A DNA stretch of 64,000 bases from Platerodrilus igneus (lineage: Eukaryota; Arthropoda; Insecta; Coleoptera; Lycidae), in assembly GCA_036346225.1 (NCBI GenBank), contig JARFIW010000905.1, positions 1,315,501 to 1,379,500 of the forward strand, read 5' to 3'. The notes beneath the pieces were generated by a model. The model made no database searches. It had not been told where the DNA came from and saw only the letters and a program-made list of their open reading frames with translations. Positions 10,958-21,937 of the stretch are shown here, in pieces (the stretch's first letter is position 1; every line of letters begins with the position of its first letter). A program made the position numbers and the translations under genes.

Positions 10958-11984
10958 CTATTTAAATCTAACTCTCTTCTTGACCCTCAATGTCTTTCTT
11001 CTTACCATCCTAATACTCTTCATCCCTATCTCTCTCCCTTCTATATCTATACTTAACATCTCTATTATCTCACATACAATAAACTTATCATCCCTCTTAT
11101 CCTGACTCTTAAATATTACTTCTTCTTCAGTCCCTACACTTGTCTGTTTCTCATTTATTGTTGTTTCCCTTTCTGCCGACAAACCAAACGATACTACTTT
11201 ACCATTCTCGAATTTTTCCTCTACGGAAAATCCTATGTACCTTCTAGAATTCTTATGTAATGGAATCCGCCAGAATGAATCCCTTAAATCTACTTGATTA
11301 AAAACAAACTTGCCATCTTTACTTAATTTCGCCTTCACCTGCTCCTGATATGCTGCTTCTACCCCCACTACTTCTGCATGTTTTTGTATTAAAGCTTGAA
11401 CCTCTACTTTCCTTTCTTCTGGACATCTTATTGTGTTGATCTGTTTACCTTCATCATCCTCTACCTCTACTACATTAATACTAAACCCCGTGTCATCCTC
11501 TGTGACTTCATAACTGCCCTTCCATGGCACTACCCTATCCTTAATCCTTATTACCTTCCGTTCCATATCTATCAAAACCCCTAACTTCATCATACAGTCA
11601 ACACCTAAAATGCTCTGAAACTTCAGTCCAGGTACAATTACAAACTCCTGTTCACAGCTTAAACCTCCTATATCTATCCTAAGCACCACAACACTATTTA
11701 CTACAGCAAACTTCTTTTATTTGGAGCTACTAAATGGCTACGCTTTATAGGCATAATTCTATCACAAACCTTATCCCTAATTTTGCTGACGAATTCCTCC
11801 GATATTAAACTCGCCTCTGCCCCTGTATCAAGTAATACTTCTACATTATTCTCAAAAATTTCTGAATTAATAATTGGCAAACATAAACTTTCCTTAGTTT
11901 CTGGCTCTACTTCCTCCTCAATTTTGAAAAATTCACGTGGATGTTCATATACATTTACACTGAAATCTAGTGGTCTGTCGCGTT
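10958..11984 (-). pseudogene. pol: pol remnant of element B: protease and truncated reverse transcriptase
   Basis: The protease active site LLDTGAEASLISEEF is read at about 11785-11835, with a frameshift near 11700. The following frame (11689-10958) starts with the protease C-terminal half (EFVIVPGLKFQSILGVDCMM) and continues through the IRCPEERKVEVQALIQKH linker. It then reaches RT motifs FNQVDLRDSFWRIPLHK, RRYIGFSVEEKF and FGL. At that point RT stops: about 80 further residues are Lys/Glu/Arg-rich and resemble read-through of the purine-rich spacer. YxDD, RNase H and integrase are absent. Confidence 0.8.
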
Positions 11985-13352
11985 CTAAAAATCCTGTCCA
12001 GGTCTGTTTTCCCTACTCGGTCCTGGTCTAGCCGTCACCTCAGCGTACGTCCTAGGCGTTTCCACTCGTTCTGTGTCTGTATTAGCAGTCCCGCTCATGT
12101 CTGGTGAACTATTCATTCTGGTAGGTCCCGGTCTCGGTGCAGGTCCCTTCCTAAACTATTACTCCTAACGTATGGTCGTCTCTGTTCCCAATTCTGTCGC
12201 TGGTATCCGTAACTATTCCCCCGTCTAGCGTAGTTGTCCCGTCTATTGTCAAACCTAACAGTGTTGATCTGTCTTTCCCTGTTATCCCGAGGTCGTCCAC
12301 TACTTACGTCGTCGTACCTCTGCAAGTATTCTAGAAACATTTCTCTGTCCACTATGTTCTGTAGTGCTACGTGCTGTCTTATGTCTACCTCGAAGTGTCG
12401 TGATAAATACTTAATAATTTGTCGGTCCGTCAGTGGTGGGTTCAGTTGCTTTGCTATGCTATACTTGCGTATAGCATATTGCTCCTTACTTCCTGAAAAT
12501 TCTCCTTAAATTTCCTGTGATTAAGTCGTCTCGTACCTGGTCTTGTCTGTGGTCACTCCAGTAGTGCTTTAAAATTTGTTTTCAAAGTCCGTGTAGGTGT
12601 CTATGTCGTGTCCAACTAAATTGTACCATGCTTCCGCATTGTCCTTTAATAAAGCCTTTATCGTATTCAGTTTAGTCTGTTCGTCAAATAAATTTCCCAC
12701 TAGATTTCTTACACTATTAATAAAAATTTGTGGATTTACCCTGTTATCGCCATAAAACTTCATGTGTTGGACCAATGATACGCCACCTGTATAAAATCTG
12801 GGACCTTCCCCCGTTACATTTGACATGTTGTATTTGATACTACTAACTTCGCGTTCTACCCTGCCTAACTGATCCCTACATGAGTCCGTCACTTCAGTCA
12901 TTTTTACATTAATCTCTTCTTCACAAAAAATGCGTACTTCGGACCTTAAATGTCCCATTTCCTGTCGAAGACCTGTAATATCCCGCTCATTTTTATCTAC
13001 CTTATTTTCAACTTCCCCATTTTCACGGTAAGACTATTTTAAATTCTGTAAATTCTCTCGTCGATTTTTCTATTTTATTCCCTAATTCCTGATTTAATTG
13101 GTCAAATTTCTTATTCTATTCTTCCCTAGCTCTATTAGATTCATCGCTTAGCTGTTCTAATTTTCTATTGGATTCTTCACTCATCCTCTCTAACATTCTC
13201 AATATCATCTCGTTTCCTTGATCCCCTGATTCCGTCCTCGACTGATCTCTACTGCCTCCAGCTTCTTCCATTTTAGAATTTTTCTCACACAATGCACTAT
13301 CGTCACTTCCAATTTCCACTCCTTGACTCCTTAACCACTCTTTTCTCTGCAT
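11985..13352 (-). pseudogene. gag: gag of element B, frameshifted
   Basis: The start MQRKEWLRSQGVEIGSDD at 13352 is conserved with D. A coiled-coil-like N-terminal part (repeated SDESNR/EESNR) ends in a stop at about 13116. The core resumes at 12958-12569 with GDNRVNPQIFINSVRNLV and AEAWYNLVGHDIDTYTDF, then the basic, Arg/Asn/Tyr-rich C-terminal part (12352-12113) and the tail near 11985. Breaks fall near 13110, 12570 and 12500. No CCHC knuckle is present; the Arg-rich tail probably binds RNA instead. Confidence 0.8.
12455..12478 (-). other. GNRA-tetraloop hairpin inside gag of B
   Basis: On the coding strand TATGCTATAC and GTATAGCATA form a perfect 10-bp stem around GCAA, a GNRA loop. The same stem with loop GAAA occurs at the homologous place in D. 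It lies in codons for QYAIRKYSIA. Confidence 0.65.
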
Positions 13353-13467
13353 ACGTTCAAATCACTCACACACACTCTAAAATACTCTTAAATTTATACA
13401 CACACAGAAACTCTCTCTCTCAGATCGCCAGTTTCCTGGAATAAAATCACAAAAATTTTATTTGGAA

Positions 13468-13492
13468 CTCGAGCCTCACTTTTGGGTCGCCA
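13468..13492 (-). other. Primer-binding site of element B (tRNA-Lys-like)
   Basis: After the LTR end CACAGCA and spacer AATT, the coding strand reads TGGCGACCCAAAAGTGAGGC and continues TCGAG. Allowing small insertions this matches the complement of a tRNA-Lys(CUU)-type 3' half (TGGCGCCCAACGTGGGGC then TCGA). The tRNA identity rests on general knowledge. Confidence 0.6.
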
Positions 13493-13496
13493 AATT

Positions 13497-15641
13497 TGCT
13501 GTGAAACCACCAAACTCCGGGTACTCCGCTTTAAGAATCGAGCCCCTACGAATTGGATGCCAAAGAATGCTGTGAAACCTACAAAGTTATTAAATTACCT
13601 GGTCCGTTGACTTTCTTCTGTTAATCGCCTCGGCTGCTCCTCTAGATAGCTTTCATCCTCATACATAAAAAAAACAAACACATTCCTACCACAAACATCA
13701 ACGTCAACTCTATTTACATCAATATTCACAATACATTAAAATTTCAAAATTAATATTCAGCATAAATTTTAATATCGGAAAATTTCAAAATTAAATTTAT
13801 TATCATTTTAATGTGCATCCAGAATTAAAGTCCTTGTAGGATGCCTACTAATTACTATAACAATATATGCAGAGTACAAAGGAGCATCTACCACCCTTTA
13901 CGTTAATTAACCAGGTTCGTCTAATTGAGCTCAAAGACATACCCTATTTTTATCATAATCCAGAACATCAATACTAAATACCCTTTCTACTTAAACAAGC
14001 AAATTTCACCTTAAAATTAAAATATTATTGTTAGTACAATTTCACTACTGTCCATTTTAAATAAACAAATTAGAAAGTTATTCAACACACACCAAAATCT
14101 CAAAGTTCAAACAAAATAGTATAATTTACCTGAAGGTTACTTGCACTCGTAACTTCAATGTACATCGTCCCTTTTGTTAATCACACCATTCCAACTGGGT
14201 TATATTTACGGTTTCTGATTCTCAACGCTTTAAAAATTTTCTCCATCACCATTTATTTAAAGTTGTTTCAGGGCTTTTCCGGAACTCCTCTGTGTATATC
14301 TGACCCTTGTTTCGTGGATCCAGACACGTTTATGCACCATTTAAGTATTAATACTCCCGAAAAATAACAAAGAAATTCATACTTCTTTCACCAAGATACG
14401 CCAAAACTGCCTACTTTTGTGTATTTATTTGTCATAGTAAATTTTACCCATTGGTACAGTGATACTAAACTTTATTACCTTGTATCTTCTTTTCTAAGTG
14501 CACTATCGTACATTCATTGTAGCACGTAAAGTACAAGCTGTTTTAAATCACATAATATTCGAGCAAACTGTTTAAATTATTTAATATTAACACCGGAAAA
14601 CTAAAAAGCACTGTTTAACGCGTTCAATCAAGTCGCGGATGTAAGAGAGCTTGTTTATATTCACCTGGGTATATATAGAAGTTAGCCTGTCTGTCGGTCG
14701 AGTCCTCAAAACGGCCAGTTTCTAGAATTTCGCATGCTCTGTTCCCATTCCGTAGCCCGCGCGTCGGTTTTTACGAATTTTGTACTCGCCCCAGTTAAAT
14801 CTCAGAAAATTTCCACACGGCACGCAAACATGTCCGAGAATAACTAATTAAATTTTATACAGAAATCGTTGTTTCTACCTCTGATATTTGCATCCTATTT
14901 TCAACCAATTGTGACCCTCGTGACGTTGCTTAAATCACGCCTTTTACTATATGTGCCTCTGTCTTGCGCATATTATCTGCCTCTATCTACCCTGTTCTTA
15001 TTAGTGCAAATTGATATTCCTTATTATCGATTATTTCACTCCATGTGGACTATCTGGGTTAAATAACCCCGTATCGCACCTTCTCGTGAATATTAAGCCA
15101 CGGTTTCTCCAAGATTCTTTGTAACTATTAATTATCTGCAACATTTACGCATAATGAGCTTTTTAAACTACGCAGGTGTTCAAACATACTATTAATTCTC
15201 AGAGCCTTATTTCGTGGTATTTTAATCTTGGATTTTCACAGGCTTTTATGCTTATTATTAATAATGGTTTAATTAACTCCAATTAAAATTGACTTCTATC
15301 CTTTCATTTTTAGCGAATACAAATTAAATATTAATTATTATGTGTACACTTTGTTTAATACCGGTTACTTAAAATAAGGTTAATTAATATAAATTTTGCA
15401 CGTAATTTCCATTTGTTTCTTTCCTCGGAATAAATACATTACACGTAGAGCTTGTTAATACTGTTTCTTTTGATATAAAGCGTCTTGTACATGATTTAAA
15501 TCTCTTATTTTACTGAAACGAATGAATTTTTATTCTCCACGGTGTTTTAATAAAGCGTATTATCTAATAAAATTCCTTATACACGGTGATTAAAATTATT
15601 TTATGTAATTCATTAATTTTCTACCCTGGTCTAAATATGAG

Positions 15642-15643
<2 letters not shown>
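13497..15643 (-). repeat. 5' LTR of element B (~2.15 kb)
   Basis: Near-identical copy of 8265-10416. It contains the same internal second LTR-end motif (13568) and ends at an AT microsatellite. Confidence 0.9.
14670..14677 (-). promoter_or_regulatory. Possible TATA box of element B
   Basis: A self-complementary TATATATA sits in the 5' LTR (and at 9442-9449 in the 3' LTR), flanked on the coding strand by GACAGGCTAACTTC upstream and CCCAGGTGAA downstream. It is the best core-promoter candidate in the LTR but the motif alone is weak evidence. Confidence 0.35.
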
Positions 15644-15684
<41 letters not shown>

Positions 15685-15687
15685 TAT
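15644..15687. repeat. (AT)n microsatellite between elements B and D
   Basis: About 44 bases of TA dinucleotides with one CA step are the only sequence separating two complete LTR elements. Confidence 0.95.
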
Positions 15688-17760
15688 AGACGTGTAACTT
15701 TGCTCTGGCCCTCAGTAGATTCGAAAATTATCAATTTTCAAAAATCGAAAATTTCACAAAATAGAAAATTTTCAACAAAAAAAATTCTTACCCGGATTCC
15801 TGCTTCATCACATTAATTGATTTCTTCAGCAGCTTCCCTGGCTAGCTCAGCTGTGCTTCCTCTTGGATACCTAAATTTACTATCATTCTCTGTAACGTTC
15901 ACACACACCATTCAATGAAACCACAAAATAATACAACAATCATACAATATTTATTTACCACTATTTACAAATAATAATTCAAGATTATGTACATTTCGAT
16001 TCAAGTTACACCTCCATAAATGATATCTTTGTGAAGTCCTTGTTTTTAAACTGAAATATCAAACACATTTAATGTAACAGGAGTAAATGGGCCCTAAATA
16101 ATACCTTGTTTGTATTTTTTCTAATTATTACACTCTGGAGTATGGTGAGCTCATGATAACACAGTTTATGAATGTATGCTTCCTTTTTTGCATACTCTTT
16201 CTACAAACACAAAAAAAAAACCATGTACTCTTAACAATAAAAATTTTAATTCATGAGAAACGTTAATAAACTTTACGTACACCTTTAGATTTATATTCAA
16301 ATACCATAATAAAAGTTAGTTATACGTATTCTTTTCAATACGCAAAATAACGAAAAATACCATCAAAGTTCACTCTTACATCTCACAAATAATTTTCACA
16401 GTTTATAAAAAACAGCAAATTCTAATGCGTTACCTAAAAAAACTTGAAGATTCCAACTCCGTTAACCATGTATTATGTTCCTGAACCCTCGGTCTAGTGA
16501 GTATGCGCTGCTTGCCGCCTCCAGCTATTTATAGAAGAAAACCATCTAAGTTGTGCTGCATGCTACTCATTCAAGATCCATCTCCATATCTAAATCTACG
16601 TATATTACACTTCTTTGTTATTGCATAATTTAATATACGTTACGAGCTTGTTAAAGTATACGTTGTATCTTAGTTAAATATAAATAAACTCGACACTATC
16701 CACATTTCATAATATAAGGCCTCAACAATCTAACACTGTACTATTTAATTTATAAGTTTTAATACTTACAAGCTCGTTAGTAGATTTTTGTACGTCTTAA
16801 GCGATGCAAATTAAAGAAGTCAAAGGAAAACTTACTAACTCCACTTTCATATTTATACGGTTGAAATGTAACCTCTCCAGACCAATTTAATTGAACTAAC
16901 TCATTCTTCAAATTTTGGTATAACCGTTTTCAAACTCCCCGAAATTTAGCTCGTGGCAACGCTATTTTCCGAAAAACCCGCATTTATCTGTCCCGTGCTC
17001 AACTGTTGTAAAACTAACTATTTCGACCAATGATACCTTTCAGTGACGTCTTAAAACCCCGCCTGTATTAACTCTATTCCTCTCTTATGCATATTGGATG
17101 TTTTTTTCAAACCTTGTTTGAGTGGTAGAAAATCGATATTACTGTCCGCGTGCTATCTACTCCACGTGGAGTTGTATACGTGCCTACCGAAGAGAATGCA
17201 ATTATACCTGCCCCGTTCTGAAGCATATCATTGATTGTTTATCCCTTCTGCGCTAATAGAAACCTTTGGTTAGCGTTTATGCGAAACAACTATCGGTTGA
17301 ACGATATTCCTCGAAGCTTGTCTTGTTATCTACAGAAACACATAGAAGTCGACCTTTCAAAACATGCAGTTGTTTAATTAACGATCGTTTTAAAATAACA
17401 TTTCTAGGAGTTTGCGTTTCAAGGTTTCAAGATTTCATATATTCGGCGTCTGTTTGTTTGTTAGTAAAGCTTTTCGCTTTGGAATTATCAATTTTTCATG
17501 CTTTTATGCGTTTTCTGACGTTATAACCCTTTGAATTAAACTGAATTAAATTAATTAATAATTTCTATGAGCTTATACAATTTATTTTCTTTACGAACCT
17601 ACGACTTTTTAATCCCTAATTATAAAATTATGGTAATACTTGATACTTTAAATTAAATAAATGAAATAAATTTTGCACGTAAATTATGGTTGTTTCTTCT
17701 ATATAGGGTGATTGAAATTGCATTGTTTACACCCAAATTTAACCTTTCAAATCCACTACA
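15688..17760 (-). repeat. 3' LTR of element D (~2.07 kb)
   Basis: On the minus strand it begins TGTAGTGGATTTG and ends near TTACACG; the terminal bases differ from the other LTR. It keeps the ~180-base segment (about 17250-17440) missing from the right LTR. Confidence 0.8.
16526..16533 (-). promoter_or_regulatory. TATA box in the 3' LTR of D
   Basis: TATAAATA on the minus strand, matching the 5' LTR motif at 24307-24314; conserved sequence continues for at least 35 bases downstream. Confidence 0.45.
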
Positions 17761-18540
17761 TAGTCCCCCTATTTCAATTCTAGTAAAACTACTCCATGTT
17801 TTCTGAATTTAAATATCTACACTCTAATCTAATCTTACATGCTATTTCTATATACTTATTTACTCACCTAACTCTACCTATACCTATTTATCCAACCTAT
17901 CACTACTTAGTTCTATCTATCTACACCTATCTTTATTTCTAATTACCTATTCACACCTATCGCTACCTTTTACCTAACTATTTCTGTTTATTACCAACTC
18001 TTCACCCTCTTATTTTATTTTATTTTCTTCTTTTGCTTCACCCTTTCGTCCTTTATTGACTTTTTAGGTGCGTCTTTTGTACTTTTTTTTTATCTTCACT
18101 TTTCATACTTTTAACCCCACCTACTATCACTATCTATACCTTATCCTAACTATACCTACCTAATTCTATATCTACATCTGTCTCTCATATTTATCCTATA
18201 CCTAGTCTTATTTTCTATAAACACTTACTTCTACTTTTCTATATACACCTATCTCTATCCCTATCTATTTAAATTTTACTCTATTATACACTTATCTCTA
18301 CTTTTCTATATACACCTATCCATATTTATCCTATTTCTACTTTTACTTTTCTATATACCTATTTCTATCTCTAACTATTCTACTTTTACACTACCATTCA
18401 CCTATCTCTATATTTTGTTCATTAAGTTTTATTTTGCTCATTCTGTCCCACTTCTGGTAAATAGGGAAACAATAAGCTCACATAAAATTTCCCTCTTTCT
18501 GCCTGTGTTTCCATATCTTTAAGAACATAGGTACACTCTA
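17761..18540 (-). other. Polypurine tract and long purine-rich spacer of element D
   Basis: The coding strand reads AAATAGGGGGACTA (17761-17774) directly before the LTR start TGTAGTGG, a good plus-strand primer. Upstream of it about 600 bases are purine-rich reiterations of AGGTATAGATA-type words. The last ~120 bases (18420-18540) still resemble the out-of-frame C-terminal end of pol. Confidence 0.75.
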
Positions 18541-19314
18541 CTACGACCTCCCCAATTCTAATGGTCCTTCGTAGGGCAAGTGCAGCTTAGCACACGTCAT
18601 TAGCTCTTGCCTGCCTACCCTCAAACTTCTTACTATAACCAAACCTCCAATTTTGAATTTGACCCTCTTCTTAATCTTTTCATTCATATTACGAGTGTAT
18701 TTGTCTGCCTTTCTTTTTAGTTTTTCTCTGACATTACACAATAATTGCTGGAATTTAGCCTCTGGATGCACAATCTGCCAAGGTCTCTCAGGGTATTGCT
18801 GTTTCATCAGCATTATGGGACTGGTTTCAGTAACCGTGCTCGGGGTTTCATTCAAAAAGGATTCAACCCTAGACAGATTGTCTTCCCATGATCTATGATC
18901 TTTGTATGATGCTAGTCGTAAAAATTTTACAGTTTCCTGTATGTATCTCTCAGCTGTCTTCGCCTGAAGATGCCTGATACTACAGAAAACAACCTTAACA
19001 TTTTGCTGATCCCAATACGTCACAAATCTTTGGTTATTAAAGTACGTGGCATTATCTGCTAGCACACGTTTAAATTTTCCAACTTCTCTACAATATAACT
19101 CTAATTTTCTACTCGTCTCCACCGTACTACACTCTTTTGTTGGGTATAAATTAGTAAATTTAGAAAAAACGTCTATGATTATTAGTATGTGTTGATGCCC
19201 CTTCCTACTTCTCACTAAGTTACTTAAGTAATCAATTGCAATTAAATCCAAGGGATTTTCTACACGTATACTCTGTATCACATCCTGACTTGTGTGGTTT
19301 TTATATTTCCCCAA
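18541..19314 (-). pseudogene. pol: Integrase region of element D
   Basis: The DDE core is readable. The first Asp is in LIAIDYLSNL, the second in RVLADNATYFNN, and the Glu in HLQAKTAERYIQE. They lie in a ~257-residue open frame whose tail contains a Lys/Arg-rich stretch and VKFKIGGLVIVRSLRV, typical of Gypsy integrase C-terminal domains. The upstream zinc-binding part is in the preceding frame and separated by a stop at 19318. The C-terminus breaks off at 18541 and homologous sequence seems to continue in another frame. Integrase inserts the cDNA into host DNA; this copy cannot produce it in one piece. Confidence 0.8.
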
Positions 19315-19317
19315 TGT

Positions 19318-21055
19318 TCATAGATGACACAATTTGATCACTGATTTCACAATGCTAATATCTTTCACGGAGAAAAAGTTTTCCCTAAATATAAGCCAAA
19401 GTTTCCTAACACCTATGTGTCCATATTTAACATGAAGGTCCTTCACAATTAACTCCGCTTGCACCCTATCTACTACATATAGCTCCAGATCTTGCACTCT
19501 CTTGCACAGAAACCCCTCTATCATGCTGTAATTTTTAAATCCCGGTTTAGTTTCTAACCGTTTTTTCATCCGTAGTAGCTCTTCACTCTGCTCCTGATTC
19601 CTCAGTACCTCTTCATGTCCGTATTTGGACCCATCCTGTCTCAAAATGTTGATGGCAATCATAATGTTACAAGGCCTCTTATTTACATTATCTTTACTTC
19701 TGCTGAACGCATCTGCTATAAAATTATCTTCCCCTTTTATATATTTTATCTCAAAATCGAATTCTTGTAGCAATAAACCCCACCGATATACTCTATTGTT
19801 AGAGAATCTAGTATTCATCAGGGCACACAACGCTGAATGGTCCGTCTCAATGACAAAATGCCGACCTATGGGATAAAATTTAAGTTTACTCATGCCAAAA
19901 ACCACCGCTGCCATCTCTTTCTCACTAATAGTGTAGTTCAGCTCATGCGGCTTCAGTGTCCGTGAAACAAATGATATAGGGACCTCCTCACCATCCTGAA
20001 CCTGGTAAAGCTCTGCCGCTAAGGCACTATCCGATGCCTCCGTTCTTAAAATAAACCCTATGTCAAATCTGGGATGCCTTAAAATGAGTTGTTCATGGAA
20101 CTGCTCTAACAGGGTTAAATATGCTGCTTCTTGGCTCTCCGACCACTTCCATTTGACTCCCTTTTTCAAAAGTTTGAACAGCGGCCCAGCCTTCTCTGAA
20201 AATGCTGGTACAAACTTTTTATAAAAATTGAGAACTCCCAAAAATGCTCTTAATTTCCGGATATTATTCGGTCTTGGATAGTTCAATATCTCGGATAATC
20301 TCTCTTTGTCTATACATATACCCTCATGATTCACTACATATCCTAAAAATTTTACAGTTTTTGAAAAAAACTTACACTTGTCAATATTCAATCTCAAACC
20401 TGCTAACTTCAGTTCTAATAAAACTCTCTCTAAATGAGTGTAATGTCCCTTTTCAGTTTCGCTAAAAATTAAAATATCGTCTACATAGTGTATGCAAAAA
20501 CTGCTCATACGCTCCTAAAATTGCCTGCATGGCTTGAATTAATGCTGCACTCGATGTTGACAAACCACACGGTACTACTTTAAAGTTGTACACTCTCCCT
20601 TCTACGGAAAACCCCGTATACCTTCTAGACTCTTTGTGTAATGGAATTAGTCAGAAAGATTTCCTTAAATCTAACTTGCTGAATATAAATTTGCCTCTTA
20701 ATCTCGTCAAAAGTGTGTCCATGGACGGTGGACAATGGAATTGTGGTTTCGTCTTCTGATTTATCTTCCTAGCATCCAGACATAAACGAATACTATTATT
20801 CTTTTCTTAACCACAACTAACGGATTTATAAAATGCGTATTTGAAAACTCGATTATGCCATCATTTAACATTCTAGACAACTCCTGATTTACTTGCTCCG
20901 TATATGCTGCCGGTATTGGATATACTTTTGCATTAAATGGTTCAGAATTGGCTACCTCTAAAACATGCTCATAATTTAACGCTGTGCTCGCCTCTACCCC
21001 TACTAACTCTGAATGCTTTTGTAATAATTCTTGTACCTCCCCTAACTTTTCTTCC
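19318..21055 (-). pseudogene. pol: Reverse transcriptase-RNase H region of element D
   Basis: From 21055 leftwards: linker CPEEKLGEVQELLQKHSELV; RT with NPLVVVKK, LDARKINQKTKPQ, KLDLRKSF, RRYTGFSVEGR, FKVVPCGL and the catalytic YVDD at about 20480; then KCKFFSKTVKFLGYVV. RNase H follows with RTEASDSALAAEL (the usual Asp of TDAS is Glu), SEKEMAAVVFGM and TDHSAL. The zinc-binding HVKYGHIG...CHL lies at the end. Damage: a frameshift near 20803, a TGA in KSF*LIPL near 20655, a frameshift near 20510 just before YVDD, and a stop at 19318. Confidence 0.85.
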
Positions 21056-21069
21056 GGGCACTTAATGGT

Positions 21070-21372
21070 AGGCGTCGCCGTGGATCAATGTAGTAAGCGT
21101 AAGACTACGGATCCCAAGGCCCTGGGTTCAAATCCCGACACGGCCGACTGCTTGAAAAATAGCAGGTGAGCATTTTTCACAAATATTACGCCCTCGTTCG
21201 GATGAGAGGTTAAATGGAGGTCTCGTGTGTGAGTGTTGTCACGCACGTTAAAGATCCCTACCTTGCCTGGAACGGCAAGGGTTCGACAAAATTCTAAATT
21301 TCCAGGCAACAAAAAACTCGCCTCCTGGCCAATGTAGTACCTTCGGGTGGAGCATTGGAAATGTAAATGAAC
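21070..21372 (+). mobile_element. tRNA-headed SINE inserted in pol of D (copy 1)
   Basis: This 303-bp insert is flanked by a perfect 14-bp target duplication (GGGCACTTAATGGT at 21056-21069 and 21373-21386). The head is tRNA-like with a B box GGTTCAAATCC near 21128. The middle contains CGTTCGGATGAGAGGTTAAA and CACGCACGTTAAAGATCCC, like the conserved central domains of widespread metazoan SINEs (from memory; family name not certain). The tail ends in a hairpin, CCAATG...ACC-TTCG-GGT...CATTGG, followed by an AAATGTAAATGAA stretch. A second copy is at 57070. Confidence 0.9.
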
Positions 21373-21386
21373 GGGCACTTAATGGT

Positions 21387-21935
21387 GTCGATCTCTTTCA
21401 CTTCTTCATCATCTCCCTCTATACTATTTATATATAACCCCTTGTCATCTTCTATAACATCATAACTTGCCTTCCAGGGCAATATCCTATCCCCAATCCT
21501 AACTATTTTCCTCTCCATATCTATTATAACCCCTAACTTCATCATGCAATCGACCCCTAATATACCTTTAAACTTTAACCCAGGTACAATTATAAATTCT
21601 TGTTCACAGTTTACTGAACCTAACTCTACTTTCAAAATAACCACGCTATTCACAACAGCAAATCGCTTTTTATTCGACGCAACCAAGTGACTTCTTTTTA
21701 TTGTCATTATCCTGTCACACACTTTATCTTTAATTTCATTGACGAATTCCTCCGATACTAAACTCGTCTCAGCTCCTGAATCTAATAATGCTCCTAAATT
21801 TTTCTCAAAAATTTTAATCTCAATTATGGGCAAACAAAATTTTTCTGTAATTTCTGGCTCAATTTCTTCCTCTATTTTCAAAAATTCCCTAGGATGTTCG
21901 TATTTGTATACAGTGATGTCTAGTGGTTTGTCCTA
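21387..21935 (-). pseudogene. pol: Protease region of element D
   Basis: A retropepsin-type aspartic protease with active site LLDSGAETSLVSEEF (about 21745-21790) and the second conserved segment EFIIVPGLKFKGILGVDCMM. It is followed by the acidic linker leading to RT. The reading frame is open up to the SINE target site, after which the insert truncates it. It overlaps or abuts the end of gag. The protease would cleave Gag and Pol. Confidence 0.8.
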
Positions 21936-21937
21936 CT

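Larger units (their letters stand above)
8265..15643 (-). mobile_element. Gypsy-type LTR retrotransposon B, young but internally deleted
   Basis: Near-identical LTRs (8265-10416 and 13497-15643) flank a minus-strand gag, protease and partial RT. The primer site is next to the right LTR and the polypurine tract next to the left one. Both outer ends lie in AT microsatellite, consistent with an ATAT target duplication. By my reading the ~2.15-kb LTRs differ by about a dozen substitutions and a handful of one-base indels, so insertion is recent. Yet YxDD, RNase H and integrase are missing, so B must have been copied by proteins made elsewhere. Gag and leader are close to those of D, whereas the LTRs are unrelated. 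Confidence 0.9.

Noticed and set aside
18420..18540. Possible env gene after integrase in D
   Set aside because: Only ~120 bases of out-of-frame pol-like sequence and then purine-rich repeats; no signal peptide, transmembrane frame or splice acceptor.
21075..21150. tRNA-like sequences at 21075-21150 and 57075-57145
   Set aside because: They have a B box and partial cloverleaf but are the heads of SINE copies with target duplications, not functional tRNA genes.
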